Shown piece after piece: positions 16,930-29,468 of a stretch of DNA of 64,000 nucleotides. How positions within the stretch are numbered: position 1 is the stretch's first letter; every line of letters begins with the position of its first letter. The position numbers were made by a program, and so were the translations under genes. The DNA is from Aminobacter carboxidus. GTDB lineage: Bacteria; Pseudomonadota; Alphaproteobacteria; Rhizobiales; Rhizobiaceae. The DNA lies in contig NZ_JACZEP010000010.1 of NCBI RefSeq assembly GCF_014863355.1, positions 1-64,000 on the forward strand, in the 5' to 3' direction. The notes beneath the pieces were generated by a model, which was given only the letters and a program-made list of their open reading frames with translations, was not told the DNA's origin and did not search any database.

Positions 16930-17835
16930 ATGACCGAGACGAGATGCAAGGATCAGGTGATCCTCGACCTTTGGCACCCGCTTGCCGCACTTTCCGAAGT
17001 GCCGGCCGGCGTGGTGGTCGGCACCATCCTGCTCGAAGAGCGCCTCAGCCTGGCCTGCGACGGCACCGGCAAGGTTGCCGTCTGGCGTTCGCGACGCGAT
17101 CTGCCTGTCGACGGGCCGGTCGACATTTCAGCGGTCGCAGGCACGCTGCCGGTCAAGCTTGCCTATGGCTATGTCTGGACGTCGCTCGGCAATCCGCCGG
17201 CCGACATCTTCCCGATCCCCGAATATGCCGAAGCTGACCGACGCAAGCTCAACGCCGCCACCTTCGGGGTCAATGTCTCGGCGCCGCGGGCGATCGAGAA
17301 CTTCCTCGACATGGGCCATTTCCCTTATGTCCACACCGATATCCTCGGTGCTGAACCGCACACGGAAGTGAAGGAATACGACGTCGAGATCTCGGTCGAC
17401 CGCGACGAGATCCTGGCCACACGCTGCCGCTTTTTCCAGCCGATGGCATCGACCACTTCGGATGGCGGCGCCGATGTCGATTATATCTACCGCGTGCCGC
17501 ATCCCTATTGCTCGGTGCTCTACAAATCGAGCCCGATGGACGAGACGCGGCTCGACGTCATTGCCGTGTTCCTGCAGCCGGTCGACCAGGAACATGTCCG
17601 GGCGCACATGTTGCTGTGCGTGCTCGACGAGGACAATGAAGACAAGGTGATCAAGCGTTTCCAGCAGACGATCTTCGGCCAGGACAAGCCGATCCTGGAG
17701 AACCAGTTCCCCAAGCGCCTGCCGCTCGATCCGCGCGCCGAGACCCCCATCAGAGCCGACAAGTCGGCGATCGCCTACCGCCGGTGGCTGAGCCAGAAGG
17801 GCGTGACCTACGGGGTCATCCCGGCCGCCACCTGA
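16930..17835 (+). CDS. Rieske-less oxygenase catalytic subunit, NdmC-like (subunit 2)
   Basis: A 301-residue paralogue of the preceding protein, sharing NFLDMGHFP, LYKS, the C-terminal QDKPILENQ and KRLPLDPRAETPIRAD segments. The iron site D127...H130-x4-H135 is intact and the Rieske Cys/His ligands are again missing. The pair may form a hetero-oligomer or act on two different N-methyl groups. ATG at 16930 has AGGAGGAAC upstream; the in-frame extension to 16900 overlaps the previous gene and is rejected. A small hairpin (GCGCC-TGAA-GGCGC, 17836-17849) lies between it and the reductase gene. Confidence 0.85.
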   Translation: MTETRCKDQVILDLWHPLAALSEVPAGVVVGTILLEERLSLACDGTGKVAVWRSRRDLPVDGPVDISAVAGTLPVKLAYGYVWTSLGNPPADIFPIPEYAEADRRKLNAATFGVNVSAPRAIENFLDMGHFPYVHTDILGAEPHTEVKEYDVEISVDRDEILATRCRFFQPMASTTSDGGADVDYIYRVPHPYCSVLYKSSPMDETRLDVIAVFLQPVDQEHVRAHMLLCVLDEDNEDKVIKRFQQTIFGQDKPILENQFPKRLPLDPRAETPIRADKSAIAYRRWLSQKGVTYGVIPAAT

Positions 17836-17876
17836 GCGCCTGAAGGCGCCAACGACAAGATATCAGCGAGGAACCT

Positions 17877-19643
17877 ATGCTCGACCTAGCCAAATCCAGA
17901 TGGCATCCCATCGCCGCGGCGCACGACCTTCCGTTGCGTCATGTCTTTCATGGCCAGCTGCTTGGCCGCGAATTCGCCGTCTGGCGCGCCGACGACGGCT
18001 ACGTCAACATCTGGGAGAACCGCTGCCTGCATCGCGGCGTGCGCCTGTCGATCGGCATCAATGACGGCCGCGAGCTGAAGTGCCAGTACCATGGCTGGCG
18101 CTATTCGAACCGCACCGCCGGCTGCACCTATATCCCGGCACACCCGGCCGATGCGCCGGCCCGCACCATCACCAACCGCACCTTTGCCGCCGTCGAGCGT
18201 TACGGCCTGGTGTGGTCGGCAGAAGAGCCGCAAGGCGAGGTGCCCGAGGTGTCAGGGTTTGCCGAAGGCAAGCTTCTGGCGCTGCGCGCCATTCCGGTCA
18301 ACGCGCCCGCCGACGTGGTGGCGGCGCAGCTTACGGGCTACCGCTTCCAGCCAAGCGGCAACATCGACGGCTCTGCAGCCAAGGTCGCGGTCGAAGCGTC
18401 CAACGCCTTTTCGGTGGCGCTGCGTTCGAGCGAGGGCGATGCCAGCACACTCGCCGTGTTGTTCGTCCAGCCGGTCGATTCCAACCGCTCGGTGATCCGC
18501 GGCGTGCTCGACAGCGAGGTCGAAGGCGCTGCCCGTCTTGCCGTGCTGCGCCACCACAATGAACTTCTGTCGCGCCTGCGGGTCGCCGTCGAAGCCGAGG
18601 CCGCGCGGGAACCTGCACCGGCCCCGCTGGAGCCGATCATCGAACGGGTCTCGCCAGAACTGGCCGAGATGCCGGAAGAGACGACACATGGCCGCAAGGC
18701 GACGATCCGCGTCCAGGTTACGAGGAAGTGGTCGGCCGCCGATGGCATTGCCGGCTTCGAACTCAGGCCGCTCAAGGGCCTGTTGCCGACCTTCCAGCCC
18801 GGCGCCCATATCGACGTGCATCTGCCCAACGGGTTGATCCGGCAATATTCAATCACCAACGGTCCGGGCGAAAGCGACAGCTACGTCATCGGCGTCAAGC
18901 TCGAACGCGACTCCAAGGGCGGCTCGACCTGCCTGCACGAGACGGTGCGCGAAGGCGACGTGCTGGCGATCTCCGAGCCGCGCAACAACTTCCCGCTGCG
19001 CCGCGATGCGATCCAGACATTGTTCATCGCCGGCGGCATCGGCATCACCCCGCTGCTCGCCATGGCCCAGGCGCTCAACAACCAGAGCCTCGGCCACGAG
19101 CTGCACTACTTCGCCCAGAACCAAGCCCAGCTCGCTTTCCCCGAAAAGACCAAGACGCTTGGCGCCTCGCTCAAGCCGCATCTTGGGCTTTCGCCAGACC
19201 AGACCGGCGCGAAGCTGCGCGAGATCCTGTCAGGCTATGGCCCCGACAAGCATGTCTATCTCTGCGGACCCGGCCCGATGCTGGAAGCGGCGCGCGCCAT
19301 CGCCGCCGAGATGGGCTGGCCGGAAACGGCGGTGCATTTCGAATATTTCAAGAACACCAATGTCATCGACGACTCCACCAGCTTCGAAGTGGCGCTGGCG
19401 CGCTCCTGCATGACGCTGACGGTGCCGGCCGGCAAGACGATCCTCGAAGTGATGCGCGACGCCGGCATCGACATGCCGTCGTCCTGCGAGCAGGGCGCCT
19501 GCGGTACCTGCCTGGCCACCGTCATCGAAGGCGAGCCCGACCATCAGGACGTCTATCTCAACGATGCCGAGCGCAAGTCCGGCACCAAGATCATGACCTG
19601 CGTGTCGCGTGCCAAGTCGGCGCGGCTTGTGCTCGACCTCTAG
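17877..19643 (+). CDS. NdmD-like reductase: Rieske domain fused to a flavin/NAD reductase and plant-type ferredoxin
   Basis: A 588-residue electron-transfer fusion. Residues about 1-110 are a Rieske domain with intact ligands C50-L-H52 and C69-Q-Y-H72. Residues about 110-270 are a linker resembling the remains of an oxygenase fold (LFVQPVDSNRSVIRG). Residues about 275-500 are a phthalate-dioxygenase-reductase-type module (RQYSITNGPG for flavin, GGIGITPLLAMA for NAD(P)H). The C-terminus is a plant-type [2Fe-2S] ferredoxin: C537-x4-C542-x2-C545...C575. This order is that of NdmD, the dedicated reductase supplying the Rieske centre to NdmC. It lies between the two Rieske-less subunits and a GST-like gene and must serve them. 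Confidence 0.9.
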   Translation: MLDLAKSRWHPIAAAHDLPLRHVFHGQLLGREFAVWRADDGYVNIWENRCLHRGVRLSIGINDGRELKCQYHGWRYSNRTAGCTYIPAHPADAPARTITNRTFAAVERYGLVWSAEEPQGEVPEVSGFAEGKLLALRAIPVNAPADVVAAQLTGYRFQPSGNIDGSAAKVAVEASNAFSVALRSSEGDASTLAVLFVQPVDSNRSVIRGVLDSEVEGAARLAVLRHHNELLSRLRVAVEAEAAREPAPAPLEPIIERVSPELAEMPEETTHGRKATIRVQVTRKWSAADGIAGFELRPLKGLLPTFQPGAHIDVHLPNGLIRQYSITNGPGESDSYVIGVKLERDSKGGSTCLHETVREGDVLAISEPRNNFPLRRDAIQTLFIAGGIGITPLLAMAQALNNQSLGHELHYFAQNQAQLAFPEKTKTLGASLKPHLGLSPDQTGAKLREILSGYGPDKHVYLCGPGPMLEAARAIAAEMGWPETAVHFEYFKNTNVIDDSTSFEVALARSCMTLTVPAGKTILEVMRDAGIDMPSSCEQGACGTCLATVIEGEPDHQDVYLNDAERKSGTKIMTCVSRAKSARLVLDL

Positions 19644-19652
19644 GAGTTACCG

Positions 19653-20300
19653 ATGATTACGCTTTACGACTACGAACTGTCGGGCAACTGCTACAAGCTG
19701 CGCCTGCTGATGGGCATGCTCGGTGTCGAGTGGAAGACCGTTCCCGTCGACTTCTATCCCGGCCGCGAGCACAAGTCGGACTGGTTCCTCAAGATCAATC
19801 CGCTCGGCCAGCTGCCTGTCATCGACGACGACGGGCTCATCCTGCGCGACGCCCAGGCGATCCTTGTCTATCTCGCTTCTAAATACGATGCGTCCGGCAC
19901 GTGGTACCCACGCGACAATCCAGCTCTGCTCGGCGAGATCAGCCAGTGGCTGGCCTTTGCCGACGGCATCACCGGCACGGCTTCGGCAGCGCGCCTACAT
20001 GATGCACTGTTTTACGACTTCGACGTCGAGGCGGCGCGGGCCGGTGCGCATCGGCTGTTTCGCATCCTCGACGAACATCTGTGGTTCGGCGAACAGGAAG
20101 GGCGCAACTGGATCTGCTCGGCGGCTCAGCCGACGATCGCCGACATCGCCTGCTTCCCTTACATCATGCTGTCGGAAGAAGGCGGCATACCAAGACAGGA
20201 CTATCCGGCGATCCGTCGCTGGTGTGACCGTTTAAAGCGCATCAAGGGTTTTGCCGTGATGTCGGGCGTGTTCCCGGCCGGACCAGCCAAGGCTGCCTGA
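19653..20300 (+). CDS. Glutathione S-transferase-like protein, NdmE-like
   Basis: A 215-residue GST-fold protein: N-terminal thioredoxin-like domain (MITLYDYELSGNCYKLRLLM, the cis-Pro motif NPLGQLPVIDDDG and LRDAQAILVYLASKY) and an all-helical C-terminal domain. In the Pseudomonas caffeine cluster the GST homologue NdmE is needed to make the soluble NdmC-NdmD-NdmE complex. Position directly after the NdmD-like gene (9 bp gap, AGGAG site) supports the same structural role. Alternatively it could handle glutathione adducts of formaldehyde, as a glutathione-dependent formaldehyde dehydrogenase follows. Confidence 0.85.
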   Translation: MITLYDYELSGNCYKLRLLMGMLGVEWKTVPVDFYPGREHKSDWFLKINPLGQLPVIDDDGLILRDAQAILVYLASKYDASGTWYPRDNPALLGEISQWLAFADGITGTASAARLHDALFYDFDVEAARAGAHRLFRILDEHLWFGEQEGRNWICSAAQPTIADIACFPYIMLSEEGGIPRQDYPAIRRWCDRLKRIKGFAVMSGVFPAGPAKAA

Positions 20301-20314
20301 ATTCGATAGTTCGC

Positions 20315-20328
20315 CGGGCGAGCGCCCG
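20315..20328 (+). terminator. Short intercistronic hairpin between the GST-like and formaldehyde dehydrogenase genes
   Basis: CGGGCG-AG-CGCCCG is a perfect inverted repeat in the 55-bp gap between the two genes. No T-run follows, so partial attenuation or RNA processing is more likely than full termination. Confidence 0.35.
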
Positions 20329-20355
20329 ACATTTACCTGATACTGGGAGAAAAAA

Positions 20356-21483
20356 ATGAAAACCCGCGCTGCAGTCGCCGTCGGAGCTGGAAAGCCGCTC
20401 GAGATCATGGAGGTCGACCTCGAGGGGCCGCGCGAGGGCGAGGTGCTTGTCGAGATCAAGGCGACCGGCATCTGCCACACCGACGAGTTCACTTTGTCGG
20501 GTGCCGATCCCGAAGGCATCTTCCCTGCCATTTTGGGCCATGAAGGTGCCGGTGTCGTCGTCGATGTCGGCAAGGGTGTGACCTCGCTCAAGAAGGGCGA
20601 CCACGTCATCCCGCTCTACACGCCGGAATGCCGCTCCTGCCCGTCCTGCCTCAGCCGCAAGACCAATCTGTGCACCGCGATCCGCTCGACCCAAGGCCAA
20701 GGTCTGATGCCGGATGGCTCGAGCCGGTTTTCGATCGGCAAGGACAAGATTTTTCACTATATGGGCTGCTCGACCTTTTCGAACTTCACCGTGCTGCCCG
20801 AGATCGCGCTGGCCAAGGTCAACCCGGACGCCCCGTTCGACAAGATCTGCTACATCGGTTGCGGGGTAACGACAGGCATCGGCGCGGTCATCAATACCGC
20901 CAAGGTCGAGATCGGTTCGACGGCGATCGTCTTTGGCCTCGGCGGCATCGGCCTCAACGTGCTGCAGGGTCTTCGTCTTGCCGGTGCCGACATGATCATC
21001 GGCGTCGACATCAACAATGACCGCAAGGCCTGGGGCGAAAAGTTCGGCATGACGCATTTCGTCAATCCGAAGGAGGTCGAGGGCGACATCGTGCCTTACC
21101 TCGTCAACATGACCAAGCGTGGTGCCGACCAGATCGGCGGTGCCGACTACACCTTCGACTGCACCGGCAACGTCAAAGTGATGCGCCAGGCGCTCGAAGC
21201 CAGCCATCGCGGCTGGGGCGAAAGCATCGTCATCGGTGTCGCCGGTGCCGGCCAGGAGATCGCAACGCGGCCGTTCCAGCTGGTCACCGGCCGGACCTGG
21301 AAGGGCACTGCCTTTGGTGGCGCGCGTGGCCGTACTGACGTTCCGAAGATCGTCGACTGGTACATGGAAGGCAAGATCCTGATCGACCCGATGATCACGC
21401 ATACGCTCAAGCTCGAAGACATCAACAAGGGTTTTGACCTGATGCACTCGGGCGAAAGCATCCGCAGCGTCGTGGTCTACTGA
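20356..21483 (+). CDS. adhC: S-(hydroxymethyl)glutathione dehydrogenase / class III alcohol dehydrogenase
   Basis: A 375-residue zinc alcohol dehydrogenase of class III, the glutathione-dependent formaldehyde dehydrogenase (also called frmA or flhA). Visible features: catalytic zinc Cys in ATGICHTDEFT, GHEGAG, structural-zinc cysteines in CRSCPSCLSRKTNLC, NAD motif GLGGIGLNVLQG and the class-III C-terminus DLMHSGESIRSVVVY. It oxidises S-hydroxymethylglutathione, the spontaneous adduct of formaldehyde, to S-formylglutathione. It lies 55 bp after the oxygenase operon and before the S-formylglutathione hydrolase, so it likely removes formaldehyde released by demethylation. Confidence 0.95.
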   Translation: MKTRAAVAVGAGKPLEIMEVDLEGPREGEVLVEIKATGICHTDEFTLSGADPEGIFPAILGHEGAGVVVDVGKGVTSLKKGDHVIPLYTPECRSCPSCLSRKTNLCTAIRSTQGQGLMPDGSSRFSIGKDKIFHYMGCSTFSNFTVLPEIALAKVNPDAPFDKICYIGCGVTTGIGAVINTAKVEIGSTAIVFGLGGIGLNVLQGLRLAGADMIIGVDINNDRKAWGEKFGMTHFVNPKEVEGDIVPYLVNMTKRGADQIGGADYTFDCTGNVKVMRQALEASHRGWGESIVIGVAGAGQEIATRPFQLVTGRTWKGTAFGGARGRTDVPKIVDWYMEGKILIDPMITHTLKLEDINKGFDLMHSGESIRSVVVY

Positions 21484-21506
21484 GCTCCCCGTCTACTGAG
21501 CTCCCA
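21475..21506. repeat. 16-bp tandem duplication spanning the stop codon of the formaldehyde dehydrogenase gene
   Basis: GTCTACTGAGCTCCCC (21475-21490) is followed directly by GTCTACTGAGCTCCCA (21491-21506), identical at 15 of 16 positions. The first copy contains the last two codons and the TGA stop of the dehydrogenase gene. It looks like a small recent duplication. Confidence 0.7.
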
Positions 21507-21508
21507 AG

Positions 21509-21533
21509 ACCGGCCAGGCTCCCATGGCCGGTC
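21509..21533 (+). terminator. Terminator-like hairpin after the formaldehyde dehydrogenase gene
   Basis: GACCGGCCA-GGCTCCCA-TGGCCGGTC is a perfect 9-bp stem 25 bp past the stop. Only a short pyrimidine tract follows (CTCT). It separates the dehydrogenase gene from the hydrolase gene 200 bp downstream. Confidence 0.5.
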
Positions 21534-21734
21534 CTCTAAACGCTGTGGCTTTTCGCCGGCCCTCAAGCCTCCCAGCTTGGCCCGCGTGTTCCCAAAGTCA
21601 TGGCGTTGACCGGCGGTGCGTCCGAGGTGTCTGCAACCCTCGTCCGCACCGCCGGCATCTCTTTTTGAGCGGTTGCAGGTCCCGCATCCCGACGTTATGC
21701 CGGGTCGGGATTGTTTGACGAGAAGGCTAAGCAG

Positions 21735-22568
21735 ATGAAGACCATTTCCACGTCGAAGTCGCATGGCGGCATCCAGGGCGTCTATGCGCACGCATCCGCG
21801 GCCTGCGCCTGCGACATGACCTTTGCCGTCTTCGTGCCGCCGCAGGCCAAGGACGGCCCGGTGCCGGTGCTGTGGTATCTCTCTGGCCTGACCTGCACCC
21901 ATGCCAATGTCATGGACAAGGGTGAATACCGCCGCCTTGCCGCCGAGCTTGGCCTGATGATCGTCTGCCCGGATACCAGCCCGCGCGGCGAAGGTATCGC
22001 CGACGAGAAGGACAACTGGCAGTTCGGTTCGGGTGCCGGCTTTTATGTCGACGCGACCGAGGCGCCGTTCGCGAAAAACTATCTGATGTATTCCTATGTC
22101 ACCGAGGAACTGCCGGCGCTGATCGCGGCAAACTTCCCCGCCGACATGTCGCGCCAGGCGATTACAGGCCATTCGATGGGCGGCCATGGTGCGCTGACCA
22201 TCGCGCTCAAGCACCCCGAGCGCTTCAAGAGCTGCTCGGCCTTCGCGCCCATCGCCCAGCCTTCGACGGCGGGCTGGTCGAAGCCGGCGCTGGAGAAATA
22301 TCTCGGTTCCGATGAGGCCGCCTGGCGCGCCTATGACACGACGTTGCTGATCGAGGACGGCAAGCGTTTCCCGGAATTCCTCGTCGACCAGGGTTCATCC
22401 GACAGCTTCCTCGACGAGGGCCTGCGCCCCTGGCTGCTCGAAGAGGCCTGCACGAAATCAGGCATCGGCCTGACCTTGCGCATGCAGGATGGCTACGATC
22501 ATTCCTACAACTTCATCTCGACCTTCATGGACGATCACCTGAGGTGGCACGCCGCCCGGCTTGGCTGA
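21735..22568 (+). CDS. fghA: S-formylglutathione hydrolase
   Basis: A 277-residue alpha/beta-hydrolase of the esterase D family: N-terminal KTISTSKSHGGIQGVYAH, oxyanion region YLSGLTCTHANVMDKG, nucleophile elbow GHSMGG, and the His in DGYDHSYNFISTF. It hydrolyses S-formylglutathione to formate and glutathione, the step after the dehydrogenase at 20356. ATG at 21735 is chosen with AGAAGG upstream; a TTG extension to 21711 is less likely. The 250-bp gap upstream holds a hairpin and could hold a separate promoter. Confidence 0.93.
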   Translation: MKTISTSKSHGGIQGVYAHASAACACDMTFAVFVPPQAKDGPVPVLWYLSGLTCTHANVMDKGEYRRLAAELGLMIVCPDTSPRGEGIADEKDNWQFGSGAGFYVDATEAPFAKNYLMYSYVTEELPALIAANFPADMSRQAITGHSMGGHGALTIALKHPERFKSCSAFAPIAQPSTAGWSKPALEKYLGSDEAAWRAYDTTLLIEDGKRFPEFLVDQGSSDSFLDEGLRPWLLEEACTKSGIGLTLRMQDGYDHSYNFISTFMDDHLRWHAARLG

Positions 22569-22569
22569 G

Positions 22570-22584
22570 CGGCGAAACTCGCCG
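22570..22584. terminator. Compact hairpin between convergent fghA and thiD
   Basis: CGGCGA-AAC-TCGCCG fills the 16-bp gap between the stop codons of the two convergent genes. It is symmetric and could act on both transcripts, though no T-run accompanies it. Confidence 0.4.
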
Positions 22585-23343
22585 TCACGGCCTCGCCGCC
22601 AGCAGCTTGGTGAAGACATGGCGCTTCGCCTTGCCGATGCTGATCTCCAGCGTTTCATATTGTGCCAGATGTGCCGCGATCGCGCTGGCCAGCATGCAGC
22701 CGGTGCCGCGCATGGCGACAGCGATGCGCGATGCGTCGAAGCGGACGGGTTCGCGCCCCGGCTGGATCAGCAGGTCCGTCGCGGTGGCGCCGGTTGCGTG
22801 GCCGCCTTTGACCAGGATGGCGGATGCGCCGGCGGCGAACAGTTTTTCGGCTTGTTCGACGATCTCTGTTTCGCCGCTGGCGAGCGGCCGGCCGCTCAGC
22901 AGCGCCAGTTCGGGCAGGTTGGGCGTGACAAGCGTGCACAGCGGAAACAGCTTGCGCTTCAGCGTGTCGATGGCCTCGTCGTCGAGCAGCTGCCCCCCCG
23001 AGCTCGAGGCGAGCACAGGGTCGAGCACGACAGGCACCGGCAGGCTGCTCGCCAGCACCGAAGCGACGGTGTCGATAACAGCCGCCGTTCCGAGCATGCC
23101 GATCTTGACCGCAGCGACAGGGTCGGCGGCGAAGGCGGCGCGCATCTGGTCGGCGACAAGGTCGGGCGGCATCTGTTCGATACGCTCGACGCGCTGATGC
23201 GTCTGCACCGTCACCGCCGTGATGGCGAGGCTGCAGCGCAGGCCGAAGGCCGACACCGTCTCGATATCGCGGACGATGCCGGCGCCGCCGCTCGAATCCG
23301 AGCCGGCGACAACAAGCACATGCGGGGGCACATGCGGGCTCAT
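22585..23343 (-). CDS. thiD: Hydroxymethylpyrimidine/phosphomethylpyrimidine kinase
   Basis: A 252-residue ribokinase-fold kinase that phosphorylates HMP and HMP-P to HMP-PP for thiamine synthesis. Signature segments: VLVVAGSDSSGGAGI at the N-terminus, KIGMLGTA, VLDPVLASSSG, VTPNLPELALLSG, ILVKGGH, and the anion-hole motif GTGCMLASAIAA. ATG at 23343 overlaps the thiE stop by four bases, and is preferred over a GTG at 23349. Last gene of the TPP-riboswitch-controlled thi operon. Confidence 0.95.
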   Translation of the reverse strand: MSPHVPPHVLVVAGSDSSGGAGIVRDIETVSAFGLRCSLAITAVTVQTHQRVERIEQMPPDLVADQMRAAFAADPVAAVKIGMLGTAAVIDTVASVLASSLPVPVVLDPVLASSSGGQLLDDEAIDTLKRKLFPLCTLVTPNLPELALLSGRPLASGETEIVEQAEKLFAAGASAILVKGGHATGATATDLLIQPGREPVRFDASRIAVAMRGTGCMLASAIAAHLAQYETLEISIGKAKRHVFTKLLAARP

Positions 23344-23945
23344 CGCCACTCAGCCGTCGCTGCCAGCCATTGACGCGTGCGCGCCTCGGGATCGGCGTTG
23401 AGCGTGATGTCGGTGACGACGGCAGCAATGTCGGCGCCGTGGGCAAAGACGCCTGATATACGCTCGACATTGAGCCCGCCAATGGCAACCAGCGGTGTGG
23501 TGCCAACACGCTTTTTCCATTCGACGATGCGGTCGAGCCCTTGCGGCGCCCACTTCATCGCCTTGAGGATGGTCGGATAGACAGGGCCTAGCGCGACATA
23601 GTCGGGTGCGGCGGCAAGTGCGGTGTCGAGTTCGGCATCGTCATGGGTGCTGAGGCCGAGCTTCAGGCCGGCATGGCGGATCGCTGCCACATCAGCCTCG
23701 GCCAGATCCTCCTGGCCGAGATGGACGTAGTCGCAGCCCGCGTCGATGGCGAGGCGCCAGTAATCGTTGACGACGAGCTGGCAGCCATGGCGCGCGCAGA
23801 TGGTTTTCGCCACGCGGATTTCGCGGCGCAGGCCGGCCTCGTCCATGTCCTTGATGCGCAGTTGCACCAGCTTGACGCCCAACGGCACCAGCCGCTCGAT
23901 CCAGGCGGCGGAATCGACAATCAGGTAGAACGGGTCGAGCTTCAT
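23340..23945 (-). CDS. thiE: Thiamine-phosphate synthase
   Basis: A 201-residue TIM-barrel enzyme coupling HMP-PP and thiazole phosphate to thiamine phosphate. Visible motifs are [55 protein letters not shown] and LVAIGGLN. It overlaps thiG upstream and thiD downstream by four bases each (ATGA), so the three are translationally coupled. It is slightly short relative to other ThiE proteins but has all the conserved segments. Confidence 0.93.
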   Translation of the reverse strand: MKLDPFYLIVDSAAWIERLVPLGVKLVQLRIKDMDEAGLRREIRVAKTICARHGCQLVVNDYWRLAIDAGCDYVHLGQEDLAEADVAAIRHAGLKLGLSTHDDAELDTALAAAPDYVALGPVYPTILKAMKWAPQGLDRIVEWKKRVGTTPLVAIGGLNVERISGVFAHGADIAAVVTDITLNADPEARTRQWLAATAEWR

Positions 23946-24715
23946 GAAAATGCTGCCATGCCGATGACGGGGGTGGAGGGAACGGCCATGTCGCGCGGTT
24001 CGAGCGGGCCGGCGCGGAACGCCTGCCGTCCGGCTTCAACCGCCTTGCCGAAAGCACAAGCCATGGCGACGGGGTCGCTGGCCTTGGCAACAGCCGTGTT
24101 GAGCAGCACGGCGTCGTAGCCGAGTTCCATGACGGTGGCGGCATGCGAGGGACGGCCGATGCCGGCATCGACGATCAGCGGCACGTCGGGGAAATGGCCG
24201 CGCAGGCTGCGCAAGGCGTCGAGGTTCTGCGGCCCGCGGGCAGAGCCGATCGGCGCGCACCACGGCATCAGCACCTTGCAGCCGGCATCGAGCAGCCGCC
24301 CGGCGACGACCAGATCGTCTGTCGTGTAGGGGAAGACCTCGAAGCCGTCGGCAGCGAGAATCCTGGCCGCCTCGACGAGGCCGAACACGTCGGGCTGCAG
24401 CGTGTCGTGATTGCCGATGACCTCAAGCTTGATCCAGATGGTGGCAAAGACCTCGCGCGCCATCTTCGCCGTGGTCACCGCTTCCTTGACCGAGTGGCAG
24501 CCGGCGGTGTTGGGCAACACGCGCACCCCGAGCGACTGGATCAGCGACCAGAATTTTCCGCCCGTCTTGCCGCCGGAAGTCTCGCGGCGCAGCGAGACAG
24601 TGACGATGTCGGCGCCCGACGCCTTGATCGCCTCGGCCATGATGGCGGGCGAGGGGTAAAGCGCGGTGCCGAGCAGCAGGCGGGACGGGATTTGTTGTCC
24701 GTAGAGTTCGAGCAT
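23942..24715 (-). CDS. thiG: Thiazole synthase
   Basis: A 257-residue TIM-barrel enzyme that forms the thiazole ring from deoxyxylulose phosphate, dehydroglycine and ThiS-thiocarboxylate. The Schiff-base lysine is in the strand [12 protein letters not shown]; other signatures are [49 protein letters not shown] and [12 protein letters not shown]. It follows thiS by 3 bp, matching their functional partnership. Confidence 0.95.
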   Translation of the reverse strand: MLELYGQQIPSRLLLGTALYPSPAIMAEAIKASGADIVTVSLRRETSGGKTGGKFWSLIQSLGVRVLPNTAGCHSVKEAVTTAKMAREVFATIWIKLEVIGNHDTLQPDVFGLVEAARILAADGFEVFPYTTDDLVVAGRLLDAGCKVLMPWCAPIGSARGPQNLDALRSLRGHFPDVPLIVDAGIGRPSHAATVMELGYDAVLLNTAVAKASDPVAMACAFGKAVEAGRQAFRAGPLEPRDMAVPSTPVIGMAAFS

Positions 24716-24718
24716 GGC

Positions 24719-24899
24719 TTACCCTCCCTTCATCGGTGCGAGGATTTCGATGCGGTCGCCATCGGCGAGCGCGCAGCCGTCGCGCTGCCTGGCCGGCACG
24801 ACCTCGCCATTGAGTGCTGTGGCGAGCCAGCCGCCTTCATAGTCGAGCTCAGTGAGCAGCGCTGCGAGCGTGGCGGCCGTCACCTCGCACTGTTCGCCG

Positions 24900-24916
<17 letters not shown>
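24719..24916 (-). CDS. thiS: Sulfur carrier protein ThiS
   Basis: A 65-residue ubiquitin-fold carrier ending in the Gly-Gly required for thiocarboxylate formation (PMKGG). Internal signatures are LAALLTELDY and ALNGEVVPARQRD. It donates sulfur to ThiG for the thiazole ring. Its start overlaps the end of thiO by 17 bp and it is followed closely by thiG. Confidence 0.93.
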
Positions 24917-28027
<3,111 letters not shown>

Positions 28028-28088
28028 CCCCCTGGTGAGGCCGGCAACATGAGGGAGGAAGGCCGGTGCTGTCAACCGGGCTTTCGAT

Positions 28089-28168
28089 ATTGTCGCGACA
28101 ATGCCAAACTCGCCTCAGCAGCCATTGCGGTTTCGAAAGCGTTGGGATAATAGGTCAGCGTTGCTGAC
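28089..28168. promoter_or_regulatory. Palindromes in the divergent thiC / branched-chain dehydrogenase promoter region
   Basis: ATTGTCGCGACAAT at 28089-28102 is a perfect 14-bp palindrome. GTCAGC-GTT-GCTGAC at 28154-28168 is a second inverted repeat. Both lie between the TPP riboswitch and the E1-alpha gene, where the divergent promoters must be. They are candidate operators; the binding proteins are not encoded nearby. Confidence 0.35.
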
Positions 28169-28172
28169 ATAA

Positions 28173-29465
<1,293 letters not shown>

Positions 29466-29468
29466 ACC

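Noticed and set aside
16037-17835. Ordinary Rieske oxygenases with frameshifted N-termini
   Set aside because: Both frames are intact with good ribosome binding sites, and neither contains CxH or CxxH ligands in any position. The same loss in two paralogues beside a Rieske-reductase fusion indicates a real architecture.
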